DNA of 64,000 nt from Crithidia fasciculata. Its lineage: Eukaryota > Euglenozoa > Kinetoplastea > Trypanosomatida > Trypanosomatidae. The notes under the pieces were generated by a model, which saw nothing but the letters and a program-made list of their open reading frames with translations, was not told where the DNA came from and searched no databases. Below, in pieces: positions 43,349 through 54,200 of this stretch. Numbering within the stretch: position 1 is the stretch's first letter; the number at the start of each line of letters is the position of its first letter. Location: assembly GCA_000331325.2 (NCBI GenBank), contig CM003432.1, forward strand, positions 1,007,501 through 1,071,500, in the 5' to 3' direction. The translations under genes and the position numbers were made by a program.

Positions 43349-44965
43349 CCCCGCGCACAAAGAGGAAATATCCGTCAGAAAGCCAAGGAGGGACACAAAA
43401 GACCTGCAGAAGGTACGATACGAGAACGAGAAGCCGTTCCTATTGCGTGTACGCCGGTTCTTCAAGTAGCTAGTTGTTGTTTTCGTGTAGTTGTAAATGT
43501 TGTTGTCGTTATTTTTTTCGCAAAATTAATAGAGATGGAAAAGTAAGGGAAGGAAAAACACCAAGAATAATGAGTGAGCATGCATGATAAAAGCGGGTGT
43601 TTTCTAGTCTGCGCCATCCGACGACAAAGAGCACTAAGGTGCAGAGGTTATATAGAGAGAGAGAGAGAGAGAGAGCTAAAAAAAGAAGAAGAAAATTCTT
43701 TTTCTTTTTTCTCTCCACGGGCGAGAACCCACCAACCTCGCAGCCAATAACACCTTTAAGTTTTATTTTTTTATTTTGCCTTTGCTGCAGCAACCAAGTT
43801 CCGTCACTTTCTACCGCATGAGTCATGAGAAACAGGTGCCGGTCACGGTCTTGCAGCGCAGACACGCAGACAGCCTTTTCAGGGCTCCGCTGTATGGCTC
43901 TGTCTCTGCGACTGCGCCAGCACGAAAACAACAGGCATTGCTGTCAGCTGCTTCGTGTTGACGTGGAATTTGTTCGTACAACTGTAAATAGAAGATAGAA
44001 TAGCATACACGCGGCAACTCTGCCACAGCGCCGCCACAGGGACTTCTCGTAACTACTCGAATGCCATCCCCCGCTCCCCATCCTCCGGTACTTGCACTGG
44101 CTATGAAAGGCAATGCGCAGGAGCGGGTTGGCAAGACACGTTCTGTACCTGCCTTGCGAAAGAGATGACGAAGGGCTATTTGGTCCTGTTCCAAGTACCC
44201 ACCGGAAGTTGACCTTGGAAACAAAGAATCGACACTGGATCATGGCGGTGCTAGTTGCCCGATATGTGGCTCTAGAGAGGTGGAAAAGGCAAAAAGAGTC
44301 AGCACGTGGATCGAGACAACAATGCCGAGGTGAGCGCATGTGTATGTGCACTGCGACCAGTTGGTAGTCCTTGGTGTTAAAAGCTAAAAGCTTCTGCTTC
44401 GTAGTACTTAATCCCCCAGTCTTGGTAATACTCCGCTTCACAACGTTTTTCTCTCTCTCTGCGACAAAAAAAAAAGCTGCAGAAGGTCGCAGCAGCGCCA
44501 CTAATCCACAAAGAGAAAGGGGTATAGAACGAGCCTGCCCTATTGAGCATCCTGAGAAATGGCGTCGGATATCGGAGGAAGAGCAGAGAATGCAAACGGG
44601 AGCATAATAAGAGGTCCAACAAAACAAAAGAGAGAACCGCACAGAAGCCTAAACCTTTCCAAGAACAAGCGGCACTGAAAAGTGAAGATGAAGCAAAAAA
44701 AAAAAGTTGAAATCAACGGCAGAGAGCAAGACCAAGAGGCAAACGAATACAAATTGACCCGGTGTTGGATAACAAATGTCACCGTTGTAAGCTACTTTTC
44801 GTCTGAGTTGGTGTGAGAAGCTGGAACTAGCGTGAAGTCTCTCCCTGAAAAAAAAAAAAACAGTCATTGCGACTCTGTGATGAATATGTAAGTGCCGAAA
44901 CCGACTCTCAGAGCTTTACCTTGCACCTCACGTAGCTCGGAGATGTGGCACGGCCAGCATCGTGC
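43349..44965. other. Long intergenic region
   Basis: About 1.6 kb. On the minus strand a CTCTCTCTCTCTCTCTCTCT-type tract (complement of the GA repeat at about 43,651-43,675) and T-rich runs near 43,755-43,770 would be strong spliced-leader acceptor signals for the large mitochondrial-type gene. Small frames of up to 232 codons (43,944-44,642) do not resemble proteins. No RNA gene recognised. Confidence 0.5.
43651..43675 (+). repeat. GA dinucleotide microsatellite
   Basis: About ten GA units in the spacer upstream (minus-strand sense) of the large mitochondrial-type gene. On the transcribed strand it is a CT polypyrimidine tract, plausible as part of a trans-splice acceptor. Confidence 0.7.
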
Positions 44966-46945
44966 TTACGAGATGGGTACTGTTCGATGACCATCTTTTG
45001 TATCAGTAGTTCCGCCGCGCGGCGGAGAGCTGACTTTGTTATCTCCGGATCCTGAAAAGCGGGGCTGGCGCTCAGGAAGACTCTCTCCACGCAAGACTTT
45101 GTCGAGGTCCTTCCCAGTCAGTGTCTCGTACTTTAGCAGGTTGTTTGCGATGATCTCGAGCTCTGAGCGATGCTGCAGAAGCATCTCCTTCGTCTCCCCG
45201 TACGCCTGCTCAATGAGACGGTGGACTTCCTTTTCAATCTTGACCTTGGTGTCGTCGGACATGTAGGCACCCTCGGCAGAGTCGGCCGTTCCGTAGTCGA
45301 CAAAGCCCATGGTATCGCTGAAGCCAAACTGACGCACCATGTGGCGCGCCATGTTCGTCGCCTGCTGAAAGTCTGAACCAGCACCAGTTGTGATGTCCTC
45401 GGAGCCGAGAAGAAGCTCCTCACCGACGCGGCCCGCCAGGCACACCTTCAGGCGGGCGAGACACTGGCGTTTGCTCTGACTATACTTATCCTTCTCCGGC
45501 TGCTGTTGCACCAGACCCATGATCCCGTTTCCGCGGGGAACGATGGTGGCTTTGTGCACCGGGTCCGCACCGGCGTCTTTCAGCAGAATCGCGGTTAGAG
45601 CATGGCCACCCTCGTGAAAAGCTGTAACCCGACGCTCCTCCTCGGGAATAACTTTGTTGCTCTCCGCCCCCATCATTACGCGATCCTTGGCGTACTCGAT
45701 CTCGTCAGCCGTAACGCGAGCCTTGTTGAGCACTGCCGCGCGAATGGCGGCTAGGTTGACCAGGTTGCTCAGCTCTGCCCCCGTGAACCCCGTCGTGCCG
45801 CGCGCGATATCCATTGCATTTACTGTACCGTCAGCTTTGATTTTGTCCAGGTAGATCTGCACCACCTCCGCGCGGCCCTTCATATCCGGAGGGTCCACAG
45901 TGATGGTGGTGTCCAAGCGACCTGGACGCGTAAGGGCGGCGTCCAGTGTCTCAGGCGTGTTCGTCGCAGCGAGTACGATCACCGCCTCGTCAGAGTCGAA
46001 CCCGTCCATCTCCGCCAGAAGCTGGTTTAGCGTCATGCGTGAGGTTCCCTGATCTGTTCGCGACCGCCGGCCACCAAGGGCATCGATTTCGTCGATGAAG
46101 ATGAGCGCCGGAGAGCTGGCCTTGGCCGCGGCGAAGAGCTCACGCACGCGACGCGCACCCACGCCAACAAACATCTCGTCGAACTCGCTCCCCGTCGCGT
46201 AGAAGAAGCTCACCCCCGCCTCCTTGGCGATAGCCTTGGCGAGCATCGTCTTGCCGCATCCCGGCGGACCAGCAAGCAGCGCACCTTTAGGAAGCCTCCC
46301 GCCCAAGTTGTGAAACTTCTCCGGGTTCTTCAAAAACTCGACAATCTCCTCCAGCTCCTTCTTGGCTTCGTCACAGCCACGGATGCTGTCAAATGTTACC
46401 TCGAGATTGTCGAGATTGACCGGCTTCACGTCCGCGGCGCCAAACATGCCGGAAAGCCCTGAGCGCGAGAAACCGGACTTGGCCGCCGGAGCGCCCTCTT
46501 GAAAGCGATCATTGAACTCCTCGATCAAGCTGAGAAAGCAGCTCACTCCTATCCCCAGGAGCAGGAACATCCAAAACCGAGTGGCCCACGACGCCTTCTG
46601 CGGAGCCGAGACCACAACTACTGGCCGGTCCTTCGTGCCCAAGTCGTTGGGGAACAGCGGCTGCGTTTGCCCGTACGCCATATTGGCCTGCGGCGGCGGC
46701 GGCGGTGGTGCTCCTTGGTAGCCAGCGTTGTACGGTGTCCACTGTGGCTGTGCATAGTAGGACTGCGGGGGCGGTGGCGGTGGTGGTGGATAAGCGCCAT
46801 TGTTGGAGTAGTAAGAGCGCCGCTGAAACACTTCCGGAGAGAAAATGACCGTTGTGTGCCGCCGCGACGAAAGCGACGGTTTGAACCTCACAACAGCCGT
46901 ACGTCGGTTCATGGTCACCTGGATAGCGCCACAATAATGCCGCAT
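44966..46945 (-). CDS. YME1: Mitochondrial i-AAA protease, YME1/FtsH family
   Basis: Membrane-anchored ATP-dependent zinc metalloprotease, about 659 residues from the ATG at 46945 (MRHYCGAIQV). An AG acceptor after a T-rich tract at about 46978 lies downstream of the longer frame's start, so 46945 is the first ATG in the predicted mRNA. Order: a basic mitochondrial presequence; a Pro-rich spacer with poly-Pro runs; one transmembrane helix (FWMFLLLGIGVSCFLSL); the AAA domain with Walker A GPPGCGKT, Walker B ALIFIDEIDALGG, ATNTPETLDAALTRPGR and arginine fingers; then the M41 peptidase domain with the zinc motif HEGGH and a downstream Asp-containing helix. A single membrane span suggests the i-AAA (YME1) type facing the intermembrane space rather than the two-span m-AAA type. 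Confidence 0.92.
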   Translation of the reverse strand: MRHYCGAIQVTMNRRTAVVRFKPSLSSRRHTTVIFSPEVFQRRSYYSNNGAYPPPPPPPPQSYYAQPQWTPYNAGYQGAPPPPPPQANMAYGQTQPLFPNDLGTKDRPVVVVSAPQKASWATRFWMFLLLGIGVSCFLSLIEEFNDRFQEGAPAAKSGFSRSGLSGMFGAADVKPVNLDNLEVTFDSIRGCDEAKKELEEIVEFLKNPEKFHNLGGRLPKGALLAGPPGCGKTMLAKAIAKEAGVSFFYATGSEFDEMFVGVGARRVRELFAAAKASSPALIFIDEIDALGGRRSRTDQGTSRMTLNQLLAEMDGFDSDEAVIVLAATNTPETLDAALTRPGRLDTTITVDPPDMKGRAEVVQIYLDKIKADGTVNAMDIARGTTGFTGAELSNLVNLAAIRAAVLNKARVTADEIEYAKDRVMMGAESNKVIPEEERRVTAFHEGGHALTAILLKDAGADPVHKATIVPRGNGIMGLVQQQPEKDKYSQSKRQCLARLKVCLAGRVGEELLLGSEDITTGAGSDFQQATNMARHMVRQFGFSDTMGFVDYGTADSAEGAYMSDDTKVKIEKEVHRLIEQAYGETKEMLLQHRSELEIIANNLLKYETLTGKDLDKVLRGESLPERQPRFSGSGDNKVSSPPRGGTTDTKDGHRTVPIS

Positions 46946-47571
46946 GGTTGCGTGGAGTAGGACAGGTTGTATCGCACTACAAACAAACAAAATGAAAGCG
47001 TAAAGCAGAGTGCAGCTAATACACTGAAAGGGCAACTTGAGATAAAAGACAAAAAACAGAACACGCGCAGACAGAAGCAGGGGAAAGCAAGTGCGGGAAA
47101 TGATCTCACAGAGCAGCTACAGAAAGGACAGTGTTTCTGGCCCCATATCACCTCCTTCTCACTTTATTTTTGGCATCAGTAGCTACACAAGTCGCTGCTG
47201 CTTCATACCCTTCAATTCTTCTTTGGTTTATAGGGAACAGCATTGTCGAACCTTAAAAAATAGCACAATAATAATGGCAATTTTTATTCTTCCGTTATTT
47301 TCCATCGGAAAAAAGAAGAGAAAAAATGACAGCAGTTGGCCAAACCCATGCCAGCGAGCCAGGCACAGAAGCTGCATTAATTAGCTGAAGCTACTGTGCT
47401 TCATAGCTCATGCTTGTTGTTGTTGTTCTTTTTTGTTTCACTGATTTTTTCTTTTCTTTCCTTATACTTGGTGTTTTGTTGTTGTTGCTTTACAAATAAA
47501 TGAACTGAGAAACGGCGAAAACAAGACTATTTATAGGCTCAGGTTCTGCCTGCCCGAGGAAGCACAAAAAC
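46946..47571. other. Intergenic region
   Basis: About 630 bp between the transportin-like stop and the YME1-like start, with GTT repeats (47,415-47,430 and 47,478-47,490) and T-rich tracts. No gene. Confidence 0.5.
46960..47000 (-). promoter_or_regulatory. Putative spliced-leader acceptor of the YME1-like gene
   Basis: On the minus strand a CTTTCATTTTGTTTGTTTGT tract is followed by AG at about 46978-46979. No ATG occurs between this AG and the start chosen at 46945. The 5' UTR would be about 32 nt. This is inferred from the pyrimidine tract plus first AG rule for trypanosomatid trans-splicing. Confidence 0.55.
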
Positions 47572-50382
47572 CTACTGGTACAGCGACACAATCATGTTAC
47601 AAAACTGTCCTGGTAAGCTTTGAAGAATCGACTGCAGAAGGTCCGGGCACACACCGCTTGCATGACGAAAGAACAGCTGGATGGTCTCGCGTGTGTTCGG
47701 GTAGTTAATCGCAGCCTGCTGCCAACTGTACACCACCTTAATCACCGTGGGTAAGCTGCCTCGAAACAACTCCGGTGTGGCCTGGGCAAGCGCTCGAAAA
47801 AGGTGAATTGTTGCCTCAGACTTTTCCTGCGAGTTCTCGGTCGCTGTCATCAGCTGCGCAATCATGTCGACTCGAAAGTAAGCCACCAATCCAGGCAGCC
47901 GTTCTAGCACGCTGCACAAGTCAAACGCCATTTGAGCAAAGTAAAACGCCGACTCCCCGTACACGTCGCTTCGCAGTGCCCCGTTGGCAGCGCCGAGCGC
48001 ATCACTTGCTGCGGCCGAGAGATCTCCCGGGAATCTGGAGCACACAAGGGTGATAAGTCGGACGTAAATTTCCTTTCGCTGCGGATCTTCTGCTGTCGCT
48101 AACTCTTGCACAGCCTTCCTGAGCAGTTCATCATGAGTGCCGGCGGGCAGTGCTTCCGGACCGAGGATATGAAGGAGTGCACTGAGCAGCGTGACGGCAG
48201 CCACCTGAATCTCGTAAACTTCGGTGGTACCGAGAAAGTGGAGTGCGGTGGTAGCCAGGCCCCCGGAGGTCGAACTTTGCCACTGTGCGAGAGCCTGAGT
48301 GGAGACAGAGGTAACGTACGCGCTGCAGATGAAAAGCGTGTTGAAGATCAGGTCTGCGTCGTCGCTCACATTTCGGCTTTTAATATCCGCAAGCACCGCA
48401 CTCCACGTCGACAAGTTTTCCGTGGCCAGCTCGTTGTTCGGATACACCGCAATAAGCGCAATAGTGGCACGATCAAGCGCAAAAACGTCCTTGTTCACCA
48501 GCGCGTTTGGCTCACCGCGCACGTACAGGGCCACGTAAGACTCCTCAAACAACGCTGCACGGCTCTGCCTCTCGGCCTGGATTACAGCAGCAAGCTTCGT
48601 CGCGGCAGAAGCGTTGCCGAGAATGGGGATGAGCTTGCTTAACAAATCAACCAGCACCGAGAGGTTGTTTGTAGAGTAGACGGAGAGGCAGCCGCAGATC
48701 GACTCTAATACGCTTTCCAGGTGCGGTTGTAGCATCCCCACCTGCCCGTAGCTCTCCACCGCCGAGTAAATCGTGCTCAAAGCGCTGACTGTTGTGACCT
48801 GTATACGCTTGCTGGTGCTCTGCAGCCTGGAACTGAGGAGAGGGACCATCATTCCCAGCGCAGTCGGGAAAGTTGCTATGATGCTGTCGGTGAGGCGGGA
48901 CAGGGCCCACGCAGCAATACTGACAACGCAAACGTGCTCCGCTTCGCTCTTAATAAAGACAATTAGCTGCGACACCAACGACTGAAGCACACCGCCGAGC
49001 TCGAGGGTGCATCCCTTTGCGATCGTGCCGATAAGAACAATTCCCGCCTCTCGCTCTCGCCAATCACTGCTGCCCCACAGAGCCTGAATTTGTCCGATCA
49101 AGCTCTTAAACAATACATCACTCGAAAACGAACTGAGCACGTCGACGCACTTCAGGGCGGAGCTTCGGAGCGTCATCGCAGCGGCATCCTCGTCAAGCAT
49201 ATCGTCCTGAGAAATATCTTGGGTTCCGCCCTTCACAGCAAAGCTAACTGCAGTGGTGTCACGGATGCGGTAGTCGTCGGATTCCAGGATGTTGCTGATC
49301 TCCTCGTTCGACAACACTGCGTGCTGCACAAGCGCCGGTGCTAGCGTGGGAATTAAAGCCGGGACACCCTCCACGAGGAATCGAAGAACTGTCTCCCCGC
49401 CGTTGCGGTCGCACAAGTCAACCGTGGTAGAGATCAAGTCAATTGCCGCCGAAATCAGCTCCTGGTTTCCGTCATTTCTATTCCGACTGCCGCAAACAAT
49501 GTTGGAAGAGCCGGTGACCCAGAAGGCAGTGTAGCGCTGGCGATCCTGTGGCGTAAACTGCGGGAAATAGTCAAAGTAGTCCAGTAAAAAAATGCACGAC
49601 CGCAGGACAAGGATCATAAGAGCAGAGTCACCGCCGCATGAGCTCTCAAGCAGCGAGGTGCATACACTGGAAAACCAATAACTAGCCTTCGATAAACCCT
49701 CCTGCAAAGGGGAAAATGTGTCCACATTCCAGTCAAGAAGCGATGCCTGCTCGTAAATGTTGAAACACATTCGAAACGCAGCTTTACGTATCGGTAAAGG
49801 GGTGCCTTCTTCGACAACGAGCTGGGAGACTTTCACGATAATGTGCTCACTCGATGCCCCGATCTGCTTTGGCAAATCTTCCATAAGATACTGCAAGCAG
49901 TACAACGCCGACAAAGTTTTCAGCTCGCCCGCTGGGAGGAGCTCGTTGAGCAAAATGCTGGGCAAGTCGCCAAGTCCGTTGCCAGACCACCATTCGAAGG
50001 ATGTGAGCCCGATCACCTTCACAACGATCTGCGCAGCTGTGCGAGAAAGCCTTGCGTCCGGAGGGTTTTTTAGTGATTGCAGGCCATACCTTGCAGCTTC
50101 TTTGACCGCGTCCTCTCCGAGCGCATGGCGGGCAGAAACCAGATTGTTTTTAAGAGTGATACCAGCTAGTTGACGGTACTGTGTCCAATCCGCAGGAAGA
50201 GCCAGGTCGGCAACAGGATTTGTGTCAGCGCCGAAGATAACCGACAGCAGGACGCAGAACGAAGGATTGGCCTCATACTGCTTCAGCTCTGCGTAGGCAG
50301 CTTTGGAGTTGGAAACCTCCACGCCGTTGTTATGCAGCAGCTTAATTACGTTTACCAGATCATCTCGAGTCGGGGTGTACAT
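47572..50382 (-). CDS. Transportin-like karyopherin (importin-beta family)
   Basis: The open frame reaches 50445 through a non-ATG codon. The first ATG is at 50382 (MYTPTRDDLVNVIKLLHNNG), giving about 936 residues of HEAT repeats. The N terminus carries an importin-beta-like segment (DWTQYRQLAGITLKNNL). The central region LRSSALKCVDVLSSF through WGSSDWREREAGIVLIGTIAKGC corresponds to the transportin segment around HEAT repeats 9-10, preceded by an acidic loop (DISQDDMLDEDAAAM). Transportin imports PY-NLS cargo such as RNA-binding proteins and is released by Ran-GTP. It is the first gene of the minus-strand polycistron, next to the strand-switch region, so it should be closest to the leftward transcription start. 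Confidence 0.85.
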   Translation of the reverse strand: MYTPTRDDLVNVIKLLHNNGVEVSNSKAAYAELKQYEANPSFCVLLSVIFGADTNPVADLALPADWTQYRQLAGITLKNNLVSARHALGEDAVKEAARYGLQSLKNPPDARLSRTAAQIVVKVIGLTSFEWWSGNGLGDLPSILLNELLPAGELKTLSALYCLQYLMEDLPKQIGASSEHIIVKVSQLVVEEGTPLPIRKAAFRMCFNIYEQASLLDWNVDTFSPLQEGLSKASYWFSSVCTSLLESSCGGDSALMILVLRSCIFLLDYFDYFPQFTPQDRQRYTAFWVTGSSNIVCGSRNRNDGNQELISAAIDLISTTVDLCDRNGGETVLRFLVEGVPALIPTLAPALVQHAVLSNEEISNILESDDYRIRDTTAVSFAVKGGTQDISQDDMLDEDAAAMTLRSSALKCVDVLSSFSSDVLFKSLIGQIQALWGSSDWREREAGIVLIGTIAKGCTLELGGVLQSLVSQLIVFIKSEAEHVCVVSIAAWALSRLTDSIIATFPTALGMMVPLLSSRLQSTSKRIQVTTVSALSTIYSAVESYGQVGMLQPHLESVLESICGCLSVYSTNNLSVLVDLLSKLIPILGNASAATKLAAVIQAERQSRAALFEESYVALYVRGEPNALVNKDVFALDRATIALIAVYPNNELATENLSTWSAVLADIKSRNVSDDADLIFNTLFICSAYVTSVSTQALAQWQSSTSGGLATTALHFLGTTEVYEIQVAAVTLLSALLHILGPEALPAGTHDELLRKAVQELATAEDPQRKEIYVRLITLVCSRFPGDLSAAASDALGAANGALRSDVYGESAFYFAQMAFDLCSVLERLPGLVAYFRVDMIAQLMTATENSQEKSEATIHLFRALAQATPELFRGSLPTVIKVVYSWQQAAINYPNTRETIQLFFRHASGVCPDLLQSILQSLPGQFCNMIVSLYQ

Positions 50383-51262
50383 GGTGTGCTGAGTTTTGTA
50401 GAAAGCGCCGCCACAACTATATTTAAAATTCCAAAACAGGTGCACGGCTACAGAAAAGAAGAAGATTAAAGAAGGGGAAGGAGTGAGAAACAGGTGAATA
50501 GAGAATGACAGAAAAAAAGGAAATTATACATTACTAGAACGCTTTACTCTTTCTTTGCGAGAGCGAGAGCGAATCGATTGTAAGAAAATAAAAAGCCGCT
50601 CTTGAAATTGCACGACAAGCTTGTGAAAGTTTAACGTACATGTTTAAGAACAAAAACTAACACACGAGACATGCTGAGAAATTCCTTGCCATCGAACCAG
50701 TCATTAGATGCGCCTTCTTTTATATTGGAACGGTCGGCCGCCGAAGAAAATAAACACCGCAAGAGTAAGAAGCTTTTAAGACACAATCGTGGTAAGAATC
50801 AGCTGAAAGCAATAGAAAAAGGTCGATAAATCTCATTTTGTGATTAAAAAGCCTTGCAACATGCAGTCATAAAAGCTGTACTTGACTTAAAAGAAAAAAA
50901 GGGTAAGACATGCAGTTAAGTCAATGGGTGCCTCGCTGTACAATCTTCCTATCTTCCATCAATAAAAAATATATATTTATTGAAACGTTACAAAACAGAG
51001 ACATGTGCCCGTTGTAAAAAAAAAGGACGCGAAAAGTGAAGAACGGAACCATAGGCGTAGCGCAAACACCTAGCTGCGTCAAAAAAAGACTAGAATACGT
51101 ATTCACCAGATCGTGGACCAAACGACAACGCATCCGCAACATTTCTCCGCCCCTATTGCACTTGAGGTGCACCTCTTTCACAAATATTAAGGCCTACTCA
51201 AAGCGCGCCACTTTTACCCCGTAATGCGCGAGGTAAAGAAAATCAACAGTAGGCAGAGGGAA

Positions 51263-51277
51263 GGGGGGGGTGGGGGG
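51263..51277 (+). promoter_or_regulatory. G-tract near the leftward transcription start
   Basis: A run of eight G, one T and six G about 0.9 kb upstream of the first minus-strand gene. Runs of 9-15 G are reported at Pol II start regions in T. brucei. This one is interrupted by a T and its orientation is opposite to the leftward unit, so the assignment is only suggestive. Confidence 0.35.
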
Positions 51278-54200
51278 CCGCGGCTTGCAAATGTCCGGAA
51301 AAGGAGCTGTCATCGCACTGCTTGACGCTCTTTAAAAAAACGGTTATCGTTTTTCTTTTGCTGCTTTGAATGCTCTACCCCAGTGATGCCGACTGAAGTT
51401 GCCGCGTGGCTAGCCATGCCATGCATTGGTAACATTATTCGGAAGTCACCGACCTGGATCCCGTGGCATTAGGTACAACATCAAGCTGCGACAAGAATAG
51501 ACTGGTAGACAATAGAGTAGATGTCCTGGGAGTTAGTGGCGCCTCGCAGCGCACTTGCCGGGGGATGCGAACAAGGCATGGTGGTCGCGAAAGCGGGCCT
51601 TGGCATGGCAACGCCTCTCCCTCAAACCAGTATTTCTGGCCGCGCATAGTCGTGGTAAGGTGGTTCAGTCTTCTCAGAAATCCAATGGTGCGGCTTCCCA
51701 CTCCCGTCGTATCACCACGACGGACGTCGCCTGGCGCACCCGGGTAACGGTGCAGGTCGTGGCTGGCCGCTGCGGCTGAATATCGCGGACGCCATGTCTG
51801 TCGCCCCACACAAAAGGGAATGCAACGCTAGAGGTTTCCTCGGAAGTCATAGACCGAGAATCCGGCGGAGCTCCGCGAGGGCCAAGGAACAGCCACGGCT
51901 GCCGCTGTGGTGAAAAATTCGCTGTCGGATACCCTCTTGATACCGTTTTGCGCGGCCGTATGGTATAGACCGCTTATAGTTAAGTCCAGTACACTCTAGC
52001 AGTGGACATCGGAACCTTTCTGCTCCAAGTGGAGAAAAGACAAACAAAAACGGCTGTGAGGCAAAATGTTCGTCCTGCCGTATTGTTTCCGGCTTCAACA
52101 AAGAGACACCTTCACCCTATTTTTTTGTTGTTGTGCAGTCAATGGGCCCGCTCTACATAGCCTAAAGGCGTTCGTGCGTGACTTTAAGACCAAATGCGGC
52201 AGAACACTGGTCCGGGAGGCAGGGATAGTTGCATGGGCACCAGGAGTGCCTATCTTTGCTGTTGCACAAATGTAAGCTCAGAAGAGTGACATGCGCTCTT
52301 TAACTTTTCTTTCGTAATAAAGACTAATCCACAGGCTCCATGAAGAAAGGAAAAAATTGAAATCCTTCAGCTTTTCTTTGCGAGACTTCACCCCACGGCA
52401 AAGACTGCCCCCTTTTTACCTGCCTCGCGGATGACTAGGGTCGGGATCAAGTGTATATTTGAAAGGGGAAAGAGCGTCCCACAACGCTGCTCGCCTCATC
52501 TGTTCGCCACACAAACTTCATCTAAAACCGTAAAGGAAGCATTTCCAGCGAAGAAGCTCATGTAAGTGTTGCCAGTTCTCGACCCCCCTCTACATAGATA
52601 GCCTTTTCGGAGGGCAGTAGTCCCCTATGCATCAGCCAAGAACAATTGTCTGACGCCATATGGATTTGAGGAACAAGTAGTACCAAAACGACTGTATGTC
52701 AAGAATGGCGTCAGAGCAGAAAACCCTCAAAGCAACATTTGCAAGTCTCTCACGTCCATCTTCCCCTGAGACAAAGTCTTACAAATGTACCGCCACGCCT
52801 TCTCTACCACGCAAACGGCGTGCCCAACTTTGCCAAAAGCCATCACAACAAAGACACACCCTATTAGCACGACCCCAAACTTCCCAACGGCGGCCCGCGT
52901 CGCGCAAGCAAATTTCGCGACCCCAGCAGCCCACGCCGCAACCGCTTCCCGCGGACCCGCGTTCCCCAAGTTGGCCTTACAAACGCAATTCAACAAAATA
53001 GTTGGGCATCAAAAACCTTCCGCTACCTCCAAAGAAGTCCCTACCCAACCCCAAGGCCAAAAAACCCTTTAGCCCTATGCCCCAAGCATACGCGATTTGC
53101 AGCCGAGCTATTTCAACTGGCGACCCGTCGTCCACATGACAACGGAAAGCTGCTCTTGCCTTAAAAGGCCAAAGCGCCAGAGCTGGACAAGCCTTCAAAT
53201 CCAGACTCGAAGCGCACTCCCTTTAAACGGCTTCCAGGCACGCCATAACGTTTCCGAGCAGCACCTCCGTCTCGCAGAGGTCCTCCGTGACTCTTTTTTT
53301 TTTGGTCACTCGATAAACCCTTTTCTCCGTCCAGTAGGTATTTTCTCAGCCACTGAAAGGGAGCGAAACAACCCTGTGTCGGTTTAATGTGGGTTGGCAT
53401 TAGCACTCCCGCCGGAAAAAAATGCTGGCATCTCTCGCAAAAAAAAAACCCGCCTCCAAGGAAAACCCAGGCCTAACCTGGTCACGCAATAAAAGCATTC
53501 GCTACAACTCCTCGAAGCGCGCTGTTCCTGACGGCTCCATTCTCACCGAGGGAAATCTTACGCCCAACGCCTGCCCGCTGACACTCTGCAACGGCAGAAA
53601 TTGCTGCTTCTTATTCATCGCCACGCGACTACGGCTTTTCCGGTGTAAAATTACATGTCTGCGATATGCTAACCGCCGCCCCGAACCTAGCCGGAGGGCT
53701 TTCCAGGATCGCGAGGAGTTTTTATGGGGTGCTCTGTGTGCCCCTTCTCACATAAAAGATTGCCGATATTTGTCGTAATTAGCGATGTCAGCGTTCCACC
53801 ATCGCCCACCTGCGTCTTCAGCCTCTACAGCCGCACTTCCAATGTATCTGTGAGCTTGGCATAGCGGTGAAAGCGGTTTGTATTGGTCCTCGCTGTCTTC
53901 GGAAGAGCAGCCCAATCAAAACCGCCGAATTCTCCGCCCGCGAGAGAAGGCTCTCCCCTTGGAGTTTCTGCACCTCTCCCCGTCCCAAAGCGGCCATTTA
54001 AAAACAGCCACACCGATGTTTTTTTCTCTCCATAAAGGCACTGTGCTCACCAGCTGGCGTAAATCTCTGGCGGAGATTGGTGACACCTGACACACATCCT
54101 CTCTCGCAGCCCGCATCCGCGAATGGGCCTTCGGTGCTTGTGTGGTGGATGTTTTCTTGGTCAGCGTAGATTCCAGCACGCTCGAACACTGCAGCCTTGC